Source: Siphonodentalium dalli
Lineage: Eukaryota > Mollusca > Scaphopoda > Gadilida > Siphonodentaliidae
Assembly: GCA_032622095.1 (NCBI GenBank)
Contig: CP136062.1
Coordinates: forward strand, 141,688,351 to 141,752,350
DNA: 64,000 bases
Direction: 5' to 3'
Below the pieces are notes generated by a model. The model was not told the origin of the DNA and made no database searches. It was given only the letters and a program-made list of their open reading frames with translations. The position numbers and the translations under genes were made by a program. Below are positions 35,901 through 46,166 of the stretch, one piece after another (the stretch's first letter is position 1; each line of letters opens with the position of its first letter).

Positions 35901-36590
35901 ATAGTGTGTTTCAGAACGAAAACTAAATGAATAAAATCAACAAATTTGTAAATTTAAAAACAATTCAAACGTTGTTGTATTCCATGTCCCAGCCCGGACA
36001 TATACACCAAATTTCAATAATATTCATTGAGAAACAACGGACCAAACGCCATATAACACCCCGTATGCATCTTTTATTCCGAGTTGGCCTTTTATTCCGA
36101 GTTGGCACTCCCGATTGGGGCGAGTTAGCCATGGGGCGAGTACGCCGATTCCGACACCTTTTCTATTTGCAGCAGGTTAAGTTTACGCGTAATTTAATTT
36201 ACAAAGTTCCCCAATTGGTATCGTAAATAGAGCGACCTTATTTGACAGAGAATGCCTCTGTTATTGATTATAAAGTTGCTATACATTAAAAACGACAATT
36301 CACATGCTCGTTCAAGCGCAGTAGTCTATTTCCCCCATGTTAAAGGACATCCACAAATACTAAATAACGCTAACTTACTGCCGAATGTTTTACACGACAA
36401 CTGTTAACATATTTGGGCTGAATTCATCTGACGCGGTATTATTCCTCAAAATAAACAACAAAACCATCGTTACTTGGAAATGTAGTTTGGGCTAACATTT
36501 ACATAAATCCTCCACATCATTATTCCGACACACACGTCAGATGAAAAAGTCACATGAAGTAACCGGCCAAATTGGCCGAAATGATCACCG
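35901..36590. repeat. Right end of the segment shared with 54770-55479
   Basis: It matches 54770-55479 with indels (for example GAGTTGGC doublet at about 36080). It ends at the short inverted motif CGGCCAAATTGGCCG (about 36563-36577); the counterpart ends CGCCCAAATTGGGCG at the insertion border. The compensating change of both arms is notable. Confidence 0.6.
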
Positions 36591-38510
36591 CCCCTCGTTT
36601 CGATTTATTTTCGTGTATTTCCAACTGATACACGCCAGTGATTTCGATGTGCACGTATTGCCGATAGATTCCGCTGTCGGAATGTTATAAAAGATTCCGC
36701 AAGTTATGCTCAGGAATTAAACAAAACGCACTAAAATACCGATTAGGGCAAAATTTGACCTCCCCCTACGAGTTTGTACACCCTATTTGTTCTGCTTTAA
36801 ACAAAGGCCAGATCGTCCAGAGTCGAACTGAACATCACCAGGTGACCCCTCCACTGGGTAAATGCAAAATTGATCGTATATACCTTTCCATTGTCGTTTG
36901 TGTCGTTATTTAGCGGTCCAGTTCTAATTATGATACCATTATATCGCTTAAAACCACTGACATATTCCTGTGGAGCACTGGTATTCCGCGAGCCGATTGG
37001 ACATGTTAACATACTCGCTCGCATTTTGTTTGGGCACATGTGTGTGCAAAATCGCTGCAACATCGCTTTGCATGGATTCTCCATGGACCAATAAAGAGCA
37101 TTTCATATTAACATTTCCGGATACGGTAAACATAAAGAGCGTTAATGTCTTTTCGACTCCGAAGTTATATCTGAAGTATTGTTCCTCTCTATATATATTA
37201 AATGCTTCAATGTCTTCGAAATTGTCCATTATAAGAAACAGAAATATGACCGCCTTTTCAGAAATCTAATTCGGACGTATAACATCAATATGTCTGGATT
37301 ATTTGAACTCTCTCGGTCAAGCGGTGTATGACACCTATTGCTTTTGTAACATTACGGCGATCAAATTATATGATAAAGGTCGACACATATACTAATATAA
37401 TTTTACACCATGCGCGGGATGACTTACATGACTCAAAGCAGGAACAGGATTTGCGTGCCCGCCCGAAGGGCGGCACGAGGACGGTGTGGGCTCACCCGGA
37501 GGTCGCCCTTACGCCCTGGCATGACTCAAAGAATTTCATCAGCTGTTTTGAACTTTCGGCGCAACAGTACAACATATCGTCGCGCAAATACGCACTTAAT
37601 CGACCTATGGAGTGAGATAGGTAATAATTGATTATTTGATTATGAAATAAGCAGATAATGGAGTCATAGCCGTTATTTCGTTTTATGGCGCGGGCTACAG
37701 TGAAAACACATGTTAGAACGTGAACCTGAAAAGTCTTGGTTAGCTTATTTGTGTCAATGTCCGCATATAATCTTTTTAGAATCGCCTCATAATGAGTCGA
37801 TAATGTGACTAAAATGTCCCGCATTTTCAGCATATTATCGACTCAAAAAGAGAACATTCTAAGCAGACTATCTACCTAAACTAGTTCTCTATAAGCAGAT
37901 AATGGCCGGGTTTTCATGAGAATAGGCTGAATAGTAAGGAAACGTTCTTATACTCATTACCAAATCAAGAACAGACTAACCCGGAATGCTCGTTACTATG
38001 TAATATATTACAATTAAACCTTGTAATATGTTCCTTTTATCGAGTTTCTTGTATCAACATGAGCTATAAATATATGTCACAAAAGACTTATGCCACCCCC
38101 ACAACCTGAGGATTCTGAGGGTTCGTCCGTACAAACTAGCTATTTTCCTTCTGTACAATATGCAAGTAGCATTGCTACTTAACTACCAGTAATTGGATTT
38201 GAATATATACATGTATATACGATAGAACGATAAGTATAATCCATTTTAATTTCTTCACCAGAGTTACGGTCCTTCTTGGACTTAGAAAATAGCCACATTT
38301 TCCTCCTTACAAGCATTTAGCATTTCCCACCCTATAGAATGAGCGTCGTGGCATATGCACGCTTGGCATTGCACTCGTTGGAGTCGTGAGAGAATGATAG
38401 CCTCAGACACAGGGGCGCGCCCCTAAAAACGAGTAAAAAATTATAAATTAAAAACTATAAATTAAAAAACGAGCGCGCCACTTTAACAAACACATCAGTA
38501 TTGATATAAT
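36591..38510. other. Single-copy-looking region with a possible coding relic (36797-37229, minus)
   Basis: On the minus strand two overlapping frames look gene-like: MDNFEDIEAFNIYREEQYF...GNVNMKCSLLVHGE (36948-37229) and PQEYVSGFKRYNGIIIRTG...VYTINFAFTQWRGHLVMFSS (36797-37084). Together they would make about 130 residues if a frame change near 36975-37000 were allowed. I do not recognise the protein. The rest of the region is AT-rich with a GC-rich 81-bp insert at 37439 and a 14-bp palindrome AGGGGCGCGCCCCT at 38411-38424. Confidence 0.3.
37427..37531. repeat. 81-bp GC-rich insert between 12-bp direct repeats
   Basis: CATGACTCAAAG occurs at 37427-37438 and 37520-37531. Between them is a sequence of about two-thirds G+C in an AT-rich setting, with an internal hairpin (GTGCCCGCCC, loop, GGGCGGCAC). 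Long target duplications like this are typical of LINE-machinery insertion of an RNA. The source RNA is not identified. Confidence 0.6.
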
Positions 38511-38518
38511 ATGTTACA

Positions 38519-39076
38519 CAGGGGGGAGTCAGAAAATATTTGCAGGCACGTATGCTGATTTTTTACTTTCGACCTTTGTTGTGACCCACCCCGCGTCCAA
38601 ATTATTTTCCGTTTTCGGCAGTTTTTTCCGGCCATTTTTGGACACCCACCCCCCTTTTAACACTAAAACAGAGATTTGCGGTGGGAAATTCACTGTAAAA
38701 TGCTGTATATGAATTTCTGTGCATACTATTAATCATGGATGTTAACATTGACATGTAAATAGGAACAAGTCATTTTGGGGTCATTGTAAAAAAAAAACAA
38801 CATGGCTGCCAGCAGCAATCTTGGATTTCAAAATTCAATCCATTAGCAAGGGCTACAGGCTATATTGTTTGTCTGATCATCATGAAATTTGTCATTTATG
38901 TTAATATTGACACATATATGTGTTTTAAGCCAAACTCATTGCAAAAACAGTCTAAAAGACTTGCAGGACAAATATTTTTGAGTTGCGGAAAAAATTGTTT
39001 GTTGGTCCTATCGACCACCCACCCACCCCGACATACGTGCCCGGAAAAAACTTTTTTTCCACCCCCCCCCCCCCTA
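38519..39076. mobile_element. MITE with CAGGGG end and 7-bp duplication (558 bp)
   Basis: It begins CAGGGGGGAGTCAGAAAAT and ends in a long C-run followed by CCTA (consensus CCTG with one change). It is flanked by TGTTACA at 38512-38518 and 39077-39083. The inverted ends extend to GGCACGTATG on one side and CATACGTGCC on the other, about 45 bases with mismatches. It is closely related to 30709-31269. Confidence 0.8.
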
Positions 39077-39326
39077 TGTTACACGGGAGTTCACTATTTC
39101 AAATTCGTCCTAATTTCTAACGGCCATAATTCACAGACGCCTGAACCGATTCCTAATATTCCAACGCCATCGATCGAGAAAACGCTATATTTTACAAAGT
39201 TGCTTCACAATTCTTGGATAAACTGCTCGACAACTTATGAAACAGACGATGAACAAAACATGTAACAATGATTGGAATAAACAATCAATCAAGCTGCGCC
39301 GGTGCATCATTAAAGATCCTTTACCC

Positions 39327-39382
39327 GTGCATTCTCTTATATATGCGTACATGTAGCCTCGCATATATATAAGAGAATGCGC
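39327..39382. repeat. 56-bp palindrome, unit C copy
   Basis: Same structure as 7178-7233 but with CATTCTCTT in the left arm, restoring full complementarity with AAGAGAATG in the right arm. Copies A and B have CATTATCTT there. Confidence 0.8.
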
Positions 39383-41602
39383 TGGCTAACAAGGTCAAGG
39401 TAAATATTTTAAGGCTCTTATATATGCGAGGCTCCATTTGGGAGAAAATAAATATGAAGCCCCTGTCCGCAAACGCTTCTATCAATTAATATTGATTATA
39501 TTTCGAATTTTCTGGTATAATCAATGGTATAATCAATTTGGGGCAGCCCAGGGCCCGCGCTCGTTCTGAGCGTAGCATGAGCGATATATAGCTCTATCTA
39601 AAACATCTTAAAATGGTAACGAAAAAATCTCCCACTTGGCCATCGCATTATGTAAGAAAATATCGATATAAAATCAATATTAATTCGGAAAGGTGTCTTC
39701 GACTCATATTTACTATTTTATACTCCGGAAACCAGATAAAACGTATTTAGGAAGGGATAGACCATCTTTAACTCCAGTGTGGACTAATCAATCTAAACCA
39801 AAGCTGGCATGTCAGTTTCTCAGCCAAAAATACATATCAAGTTCGAATATGGGTTCTGTCCAGTGATTTCGGCATGAGTTACGACTTCGAAATTACATGT
39901 ACATAGACAAATGTACATGTGCCTGCATGATTTAATAACATTTTGGTTTGCAACAGATTTACGCAGTTCGGAATATTTTATCGGAAGTTATATATAGAAA
40001 TACAGGTCGACAAGTTCAACTATGGGTTCAGATCAACGCGTTTTGCACGAGTGGTGCAGACACTTTTCAGACTTGGAATTTATCCAATTTGAAAACATAT
40101 TTGGTTTCTGACTGATAACTCCAGATTTGGTTATTTTCTCGCAACTAAAATTGGTACATGTGTGCTTCAAAACTGCAGGCAAATTCAACGTTTCGAATAT
40201 GGGTAGGGTCCTCCGTTGATTTTGCACGAGTTCTAGCCCTTCTCAACATAATTAATCCGAGTTGGTAATTTTTTATGAGTTTAACAAACTGGCGTATTTA
40301 GCCACGCCCAAGCGATGCTCTTGAATTCTGAACATTTAGTTCCGATAGTTACTACATGTTTTCATTTTATTATTTATTTTGTAATTAAAATATGTTGATA
40401 TATTTAGCATTGTTTACTCTCTAAATTGAAGTCGTGACAATGATAGCCTCGGACCCGTTTGTCTCCAGCATGTGACAATAAAGAACGTTTATTTAATTAT
40501 TTCTTTAAACGGTGAAAATAAAGAGCGTTCGTCTACATTATGCGATAAACGTTGAATGCAGTTGATAAATATTTCCGACTTTGTTAAGTCTTTCTCATGC
40601 ATACAAATTCTGTATAAATAAGTATTTCAGATATTGATCGGCCTATTTTGTTAACAGGAACGCTACAAAAGCAAGACATTCCTAGATTTAGTTATTATCC
40701 CACTTGGAGGTTGGGGATATACATGATTTGTTTGAACATATTTCTTGTGACCCAAATATTACAACATCCTAAAGGACATCGACCTATAATCGTCAGTTTT
40801 TTACGTACCGTTTAAATTTCGAAATGGCACGAGCACACGGAACGCAGTCCATAGAACTAACTATTCACAAAATCATTCCTTTACTTGGAAAACACAATAT
40901 ACCAGCATTATAATTAGTCCAGATCGAAGTAGTATAAAACAGAACTTTTATGTGAGTACCCACGACCTGACAACTCAATGATGGGGGGTAACACAAAGTC
41001 GGCAAGGCATACGATATTGAGTCGCCATACCCGACCTATAGTCGTCAGTATGTAAGTTAAAAAAAACAAATCACATTTGAACACTGAAAAACGAAACTAT
41101 GAATCGTGAACAATTATTTATTGTAGTTATGAATCGTGATTCTGATTAACGGAAAGTCTTTTGCAGCTTCCTCGAATGGCGCGACGTCTACATCTTCCAC
41201 AAGAAAGACTGTTGCGGCCCAGTTCGTCTGCTCAGAAGTATGCAAATAACTGAATTTAATTACAAATCAGACGAGCAATGTCATGAATATCTCGTTTTAT
41301 TTTTTCATACAACGATTTGCTTCATTATTAGATAGATTCCGAGTGATATTTTAAAGAAAATAGGATTTTGCGAACATCATGCGTGCCTTCGAGCTATAGT
41401 TCCAAGAAGAAACAGTGTATTTTCATTGTCGAATATCCAATAATCGCCAAAGAACATTAACATATCATACCCACAGAGAATGTCCACATAAAATAGTCTG
41501 TGACTTTCCTCTGAAGAAACACATCTCGACCATGAATTTAAACGTGCCACAGAATTAAAGTCCACATCCTTCAGTAATTAGTGCGAATGCAGCTAGACTT
41601 GA

Positions 41603-42082
41603 TCAATCATCGTTGTGCTTTCCTTTGATGATGTTAACGAACTCATTGTAATTGAAGTGTCCTCCGGAGATAGGTGCTTCCTTCCACGTCCGCGCGATTT
41701 CATCTTTAGTGAAGTTATCTCCCATGTTTTGAAGCAGATCTTTGAGGTATACTTCCGGGATTGTTCCATTCCCTTCCTCGTCGAACATTTTGAAAGCATC
41801 AATGAGTGTGCTCTCGGAATTTGTCTCGCCGATTTTCTCGCCAAACAAGGTAAGAAACATCGTGAAGTTAAGCGGACCTGGAGCCTCTTTCAGCATCTCT
41901 TTAAGATCCTTGTCGTTCGGCGTCTTCCCGAATTGCGAATATATTTCCTTCAAATCAACCAACTCGATCAATCCATCTCTATTAGAATCGATCACAGAGA
42001 AAGCCTCTTTAAGTTCCTGCATAACTTTCTGTGGGAGTTTGGTGAAGGCTCCTGAAGCGCATTGTTTCGTCTTGTCAGCCAT
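41603..42082 (-). CDS. Myosin regulatory light chain, copy 2 (159 aa, intronless)
   Basis: Same protein as at 9478, with the EF-hand 1 loop at residues 32-43 unchanged. It is the most divergent copy. Changes cluster around the central and third EF region: IGGTDSE becomes IGETNSE, EEGKGT becomes EEGNGT, and PEAY becomes PEVY. Length and start are identical to copy 3. The promoter has an intact CRE palindrome and TATA box. Nothing indicates inactivation. Confidence 0.92.
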   Translation of the reverse strand: MADKTKQCASGAFTKLPQKVMQELKEAFSVIDSNRDGLIELVDLKEIYSQFGKTPNDKDLKEMLKEAPGPLNFTMFLTLFGEKIGETNSESTLIDAFKMFDEEGNGTIPEVYLKDLLQNMGDNFTKDEIARTWKEAPISGGHFNYNEFVNIIKGKHNDD

Positions 42083-42167
42083 TTCGATTCTTTATTTCGA
42101 TATCGACAACAGGAACGTATGTCAGCCAGCGAATTGTGAGGTTTGGTGATGATTTCAGAGTCCGATA

Positions 42168-42250
42168 CTCTTATATAGGGGCTATTTGACCATACATACC
42201 CGCCGGGTAGCATGAGCTCATCACACCCGCTGGTGGCATATGTGACGTCA
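42168..42250 (-). promoter_or_regulatory. TATA box and perfect CRE upstream of light-chain copy 2
   Basis: On the minus strand TATATAAGAG (42168-42177) lies about 86 bases from the start codon, and the palindrome TGACGTCA (42243-42250) about 66 bases further upstream. The sequence between them contains GGTCAAATAGCCCC, which copy 1 lacks. Confidence 0.65.
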
Positions 42251-42960
42251 TGCTGGGCACAGCACCCGGTGAATGGCAATACTCGTATCTGTTATTACAG
42301 GTCAACTAATAGGATATACGTTAATTGTGTATAATAACGGATAAAGATATCATAATTATGTTATATCAACGTCCGTCTTACATATTAATTCAAGAATAAA
42401 CATCCCGCGTATGAGGGCTGCTGGGTAGGCATTCATGCTGCATACCCACATCTTGTCCCTGTTTTCAATCTGTGGGGTTTCTGTAATTCAAGAATTAGTA
42501 ATAATTCATAAACGACCATCCCTTTTATCTGGCCATGCAAGCACCATGTCCGATGTCAGTCCATGCATGCCACCAATCTAAGGAGAACCGCAGAGCGATT
42601 TTCGCCTAGACGCGGTTGCTGCTCCAGATTGTGGCTTAAATATGTATTGAGGAGTCCAGACCTCCAATTACAAAATAGAAATTATATCATAATATCGTCT
42701 TCTGTTGTGTTCTGTTGAAAAATTCAGAAAACCGAACATGACTTATAAACTAGACCTAAAATACCAAAGAATATAATTAAGTTATTGAAAATTTGACCAA
42801 TAAATTGTTGTTGTCCCTTTAAAACAACGAAATTATCTTAATATATGCATATAAAATTCAATATAAAACAAAATAACGCGTTTTACGTGGCACTTCTCGT
42901 TCCAAACATGCTATACATAAGAATCAAAATAAAAGCTAATTATATCATATATCATAATAA

Positions 42961-43905
42961 TTAGCCTGGAACCCTGAATACATCTTTAATATTTTGGACA
43001 TGCATAGGGTTATTTTGAAGTCCAAATTTGCAAAAGATAAGATAAGATATTGTGACCAACTTTTGACTCAAAACTACTGGCCTTGATGACGGTCGAATAT
43101 AGAGGTTGGACTTGGATCTTTCAATATCCAACAGAGCAGCAACATAAGCAGCGACGTCTCGTGTCAGTTTGCCAACTTTATTGGTGCCGTCGAACACGGC
43201 AACAGTATTCTTGTCGTGCCCCGTTTGATTCTCGCATTAGGCGGGCATCATCAGGGGTGGTCAAAACGTTAGCCAATTTTTGTGGGATAAGCCCGGCGGT
43301 TACCAATGGATGCTCTTTCGTGTTTCGAGTTGTTGAGATTGGCTTTCGTGACAATTATTGTTATCACTGCATTGGAGCTTAAGACGCTTTCGTGATTGAA
43401 TGGTATTGAATTGAAGATCTGCGTGCACTTTGAATGCTTCTTTATAAAAGCGCTTTTTTGTGGATTGATCGAGCATTCAATCGCTAGGCTGGGTGGGCAT
43501 TCCCCAGACAATCGGTCAAAAGCCCTTCAGAGCTTGTGTTTGTAATATGTTTAAATACCTCCGACTTTTAAATAAAATTTATCTGTTGACGTGGTCAAAC
43601 CACCATCGGCACAAATACTTGCATCGCTGGCGATACTTGATTGCCGTTCCCACGTGCACGTTGATAATTCCGTCTTCACATACACAAACATTGATGGGCT
43701 TGTCCTCTTTGTCTGGTGGATTGGACGACTGCTGTTCTGCAAGACTTGTAGTTTCAGCATCCTGTTCATCTTGGGTTTCTTGTTCGCTTCCCAACGATAC
43801 GTCTAGGTTAATGTTATTTGGACCAGCATCACTAGAACAACCACATAGTAACATCACAGTCTCATCACAGTTATATATTTTGCTCCGGATTATATCGCAA
43901 GACAT
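42961..43905 (-). pseudogene. Decayed cysteine-containing gene, possibly lectin-like, copy C
   Basis: The N-terminal frame stays open over the joint broken in copy A: CDETVMLLCGCSSD, then ETTSLAEQQSSNPPDKEDKPINVCVCEDGIINV. It then diverges because of a small deletion near 43635-43645, and an ~80-bp insertion (about 43508-43590) follows. HPLVTAGLIPQKLANVLTTP and FDGTNKVGKLTRDVAAYVAALLD are in other frames. Different copies carry different lesions, so the ancestral gene was probably intact when the unit first duplicated. Confidence 0.4.
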
Positions 43906-44431
43906 TCGATTTGAGTGTTGTCCCCAATACGGTGAAGTGTATTTCCCTAGAACAGTATATCAATACTTTTTCAATTGCAAACCGTGGAACACAAATTAGT
44001 ATTTCTTACAATACTTAAGAGCTGTAAATATTAAGTTCACTTGTATATTATGGTGCGCTAGAACATGTACTTACTTTTATCCGTTGAGCGTGTTTGGGTG
44101 GATTTATCTATAGGTAACTTATAGGTATTCACAGGCAAATTGAGACATTGAAATTGAATATAAATCCTGGTTCCGTGCCTACCAGAATTATAAACTACAC
44201 ATTAGTTCACCATTCACATAAAGAGGAACATCTAACGTTTATAGGGTAATGATTCTGACAAAGTCTGCATGGGGCGTATGTAGTTTCGAACTAATCTGCC
44301 ACATATAGTGTGGCCTGTTGAACTGTTGAACTATTAATAATAACTTGGCATACGTTGCTGTGGCCCATGTTAATTACGTTGGGCAATACTCAATTCGTAT
44401 ATACGGTTATGAGGACGGGAAGAATTACAAG

Positions 44432-44721
44432 ACCCATACCCCATTTTCACCCCCTCGGGGTGGCACCCCCCCCCCCCCGGGGGTGATGGGTGGGGGTCGG
44501 GGTGTTTCTAGGTGGTATTTGGGGCCGGCCACCCACCCATGCCGTCAAATCGGTCGAAATCCTTACCGTTCTCGAAAATGGTCCATACCCCATATTCACC
44601 CCCTCGGGGTGGCACCCCCCGGGGGTGATGGTGGGGGGTCGGGGTGTTTCTATGTGGTATTTGGGGCCGGCCACCCACCCATGCAGTCAAATCGGTCGAA
44701 ATCCTTACCGTTCTCGAAAAT
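44432..44721. repeat. GC-rich tandem repeat, two units of ~145 bp, at the C/D junction
   Basis: Unit 1 (44432-44579) and unit 2 (44580-44721) share CCATACCCCAT, TTCACCCCCTCGGGGTGGCA, a GGGGGTGATGG block, GGGGCCGGCCACCCACCCATG and CTTACCGTTCTCGAAAAT. CCCCTCGGGGTG can form a tight hairpin. ORFs across it (for example 129 residues at 44345) are low-complexity frames. Confidence 0.85.
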
Positions 44722-44845
44722 TATTATCAGCTAATTAGCTGATACGTATGTGCTAATTAGCTGATATTATCAGCTAATTAGCTGTTATTATCAGCTAATT
44801 AGCTGATACGTATACGTATGTGCTAATTAGCACTTACTGGGCCAT
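44722..44845. repeat. Cluster of AGCTAATTAGCT palindromes
   Basis: TATCAGCTAATTAGCTGATA and truncated variants (GTGCTAATTAGC, ATACGTATACGTAT) are repeated about five times in 124 bases. Each is itself a palindrome and neighbours are direct repeats. It separates the end of unit C from the start of unit D. Confidence 0.85.
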
Positions 44846-45193
44846 TTTTCTTCTTCAAAATGGCACCAATACGCTTCCATACCATTAGGTTAGATAGTTT
44901 TCGAATTACTGGCTCATCAAACTTTCTAACAGTCGGAAATATAGCGAACATTTTGCAAAGCTGCAAAATATGAGGAATGTTGCACACTTAAATTCCTAGC
45001 AAAAACTTAGGGTCTCCAGATTCTTAATAGTGAAAAACCCTCCCCGTGCTCACGTCGCTAACACAACATTAGTTCCTATGTTATGGGCAACATTTGAGCG
45101 GAATATCATTTTTCATGGAGCTTAATATATATATTTTTTACACGCTTGTTCCCAGAAGTACATTGTTAAAGTTGTTCCATATTTACAAATACG

Positions 45194-45326
45194 TATGGAA
45201 CGTACGTTCCATACGCATCTCGTTGACGTAAAATGACGTTCGCCTCAACTATGAAACCGGAACTATAAAATAAAAGCATCATCACACATGACAAAACAAG
45301 CGCCTCTCGTTCTATCCTTCCGCGAC
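45194..45326 (+). promoter_or_regulatory. Promoter-like patch with half a hairpin, unit D
   Basis: GGAACGTACGTTCC palindrome, two TGACGT half-sites, and TATAAAAT (45264-45271) are kept. The left arm of the hairpin and its approach are deleted, leaving only CGCCTCTCGTTCTATCC through CCGCGAC (about 45301-45326). Confidence 0.4.
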
Positions 45327-46166
45327 AACACTCGTGCCGTATCGACAAACACATCGTGTCGTTCTGTTTATATATCAAGACATGTATATTTGCTATGCAT
45401 GATAACTATAAAGAGCGATTGTTTCACTCATGTGTGGGAATCTGATAACAGCTGGTGAATTTATGTGGTTTGAGTGACGCGGTTCGAGGGTTCCGTTGGT
45501 GGTGTCCCACTTATAATGTTCAACTACCACACCCCTTGAACCAGTCTAAATTTCGTTATTTGACACCACCCCTCCCCGTGAGCGAACTTTTCCAACTATA
45601 ATAGTACCACAAATTTTCAACATGATAAATGAACCCCTGTTGGTTGTATGGAACTTGTCCAAATGATGGTGATGTTAGTCCTAACATAAATTGGTCAAAT
45701 ATTTGGGAAATATAGACTTGGTCTAAAAATAACTAATCACACACTATAGATTTTGTTGGTAAAACTATCCAACAATGTTAACCTGTTTGTGGCCTGAATT
45801 ATCTAACTAAATTTAATGTTGCTTCAGACATAAGATTTCCAACTGTTGAACAAGGTGATGATCGTTGGTTGGGGGGGGGGGGGGGCATGAGACACATCCA
45901 CCCCTGTTGCCATGACATTGCCCCCGAATGACGTCGGTTCTCTCACTATATACACGGTACATCCGTGCATTAGTTTATCGTGTTTTATTGAAGCCATTTT
46001 GATTGCCATAATGTACCAAAAAATCAATAAATTATTTTTGTTTACAAAATTAATGAGAGTTGAAAATTATTTGGCATTTAATATAACTTTGCTCACCATG
46101 CACGTGCAGTTTTGTTCTCTGTTCTTTAAGATGGAATTGTCCCCACATTTCCGCTATATCTCCCAA

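Larger units (their letters stand above)
39141..44430. repeat. Unit C: right half of the duplicated segment
   Basis: Collinear with unit A from 6991 to 12919, lacking the part matching A 12078-12823. It includes the palindrome, the diverged tandem repeat (about 39760-40270), a light-chain gene, the lectin-like relic (with an ~80 bp insertion near 43510-43590) and a stub of the LINE fragment ending at 44430. The left edge lies about 60 bases right of a MITE. Confidence 0.9.

Noticed and set aside
37439..37519. Bacterial contamination as the source of the GC-rich insert
   Set aside because: It is only 81 bases, embedded in host DNA and bounded by a clean 12-bp duplication, which points to retroposition.
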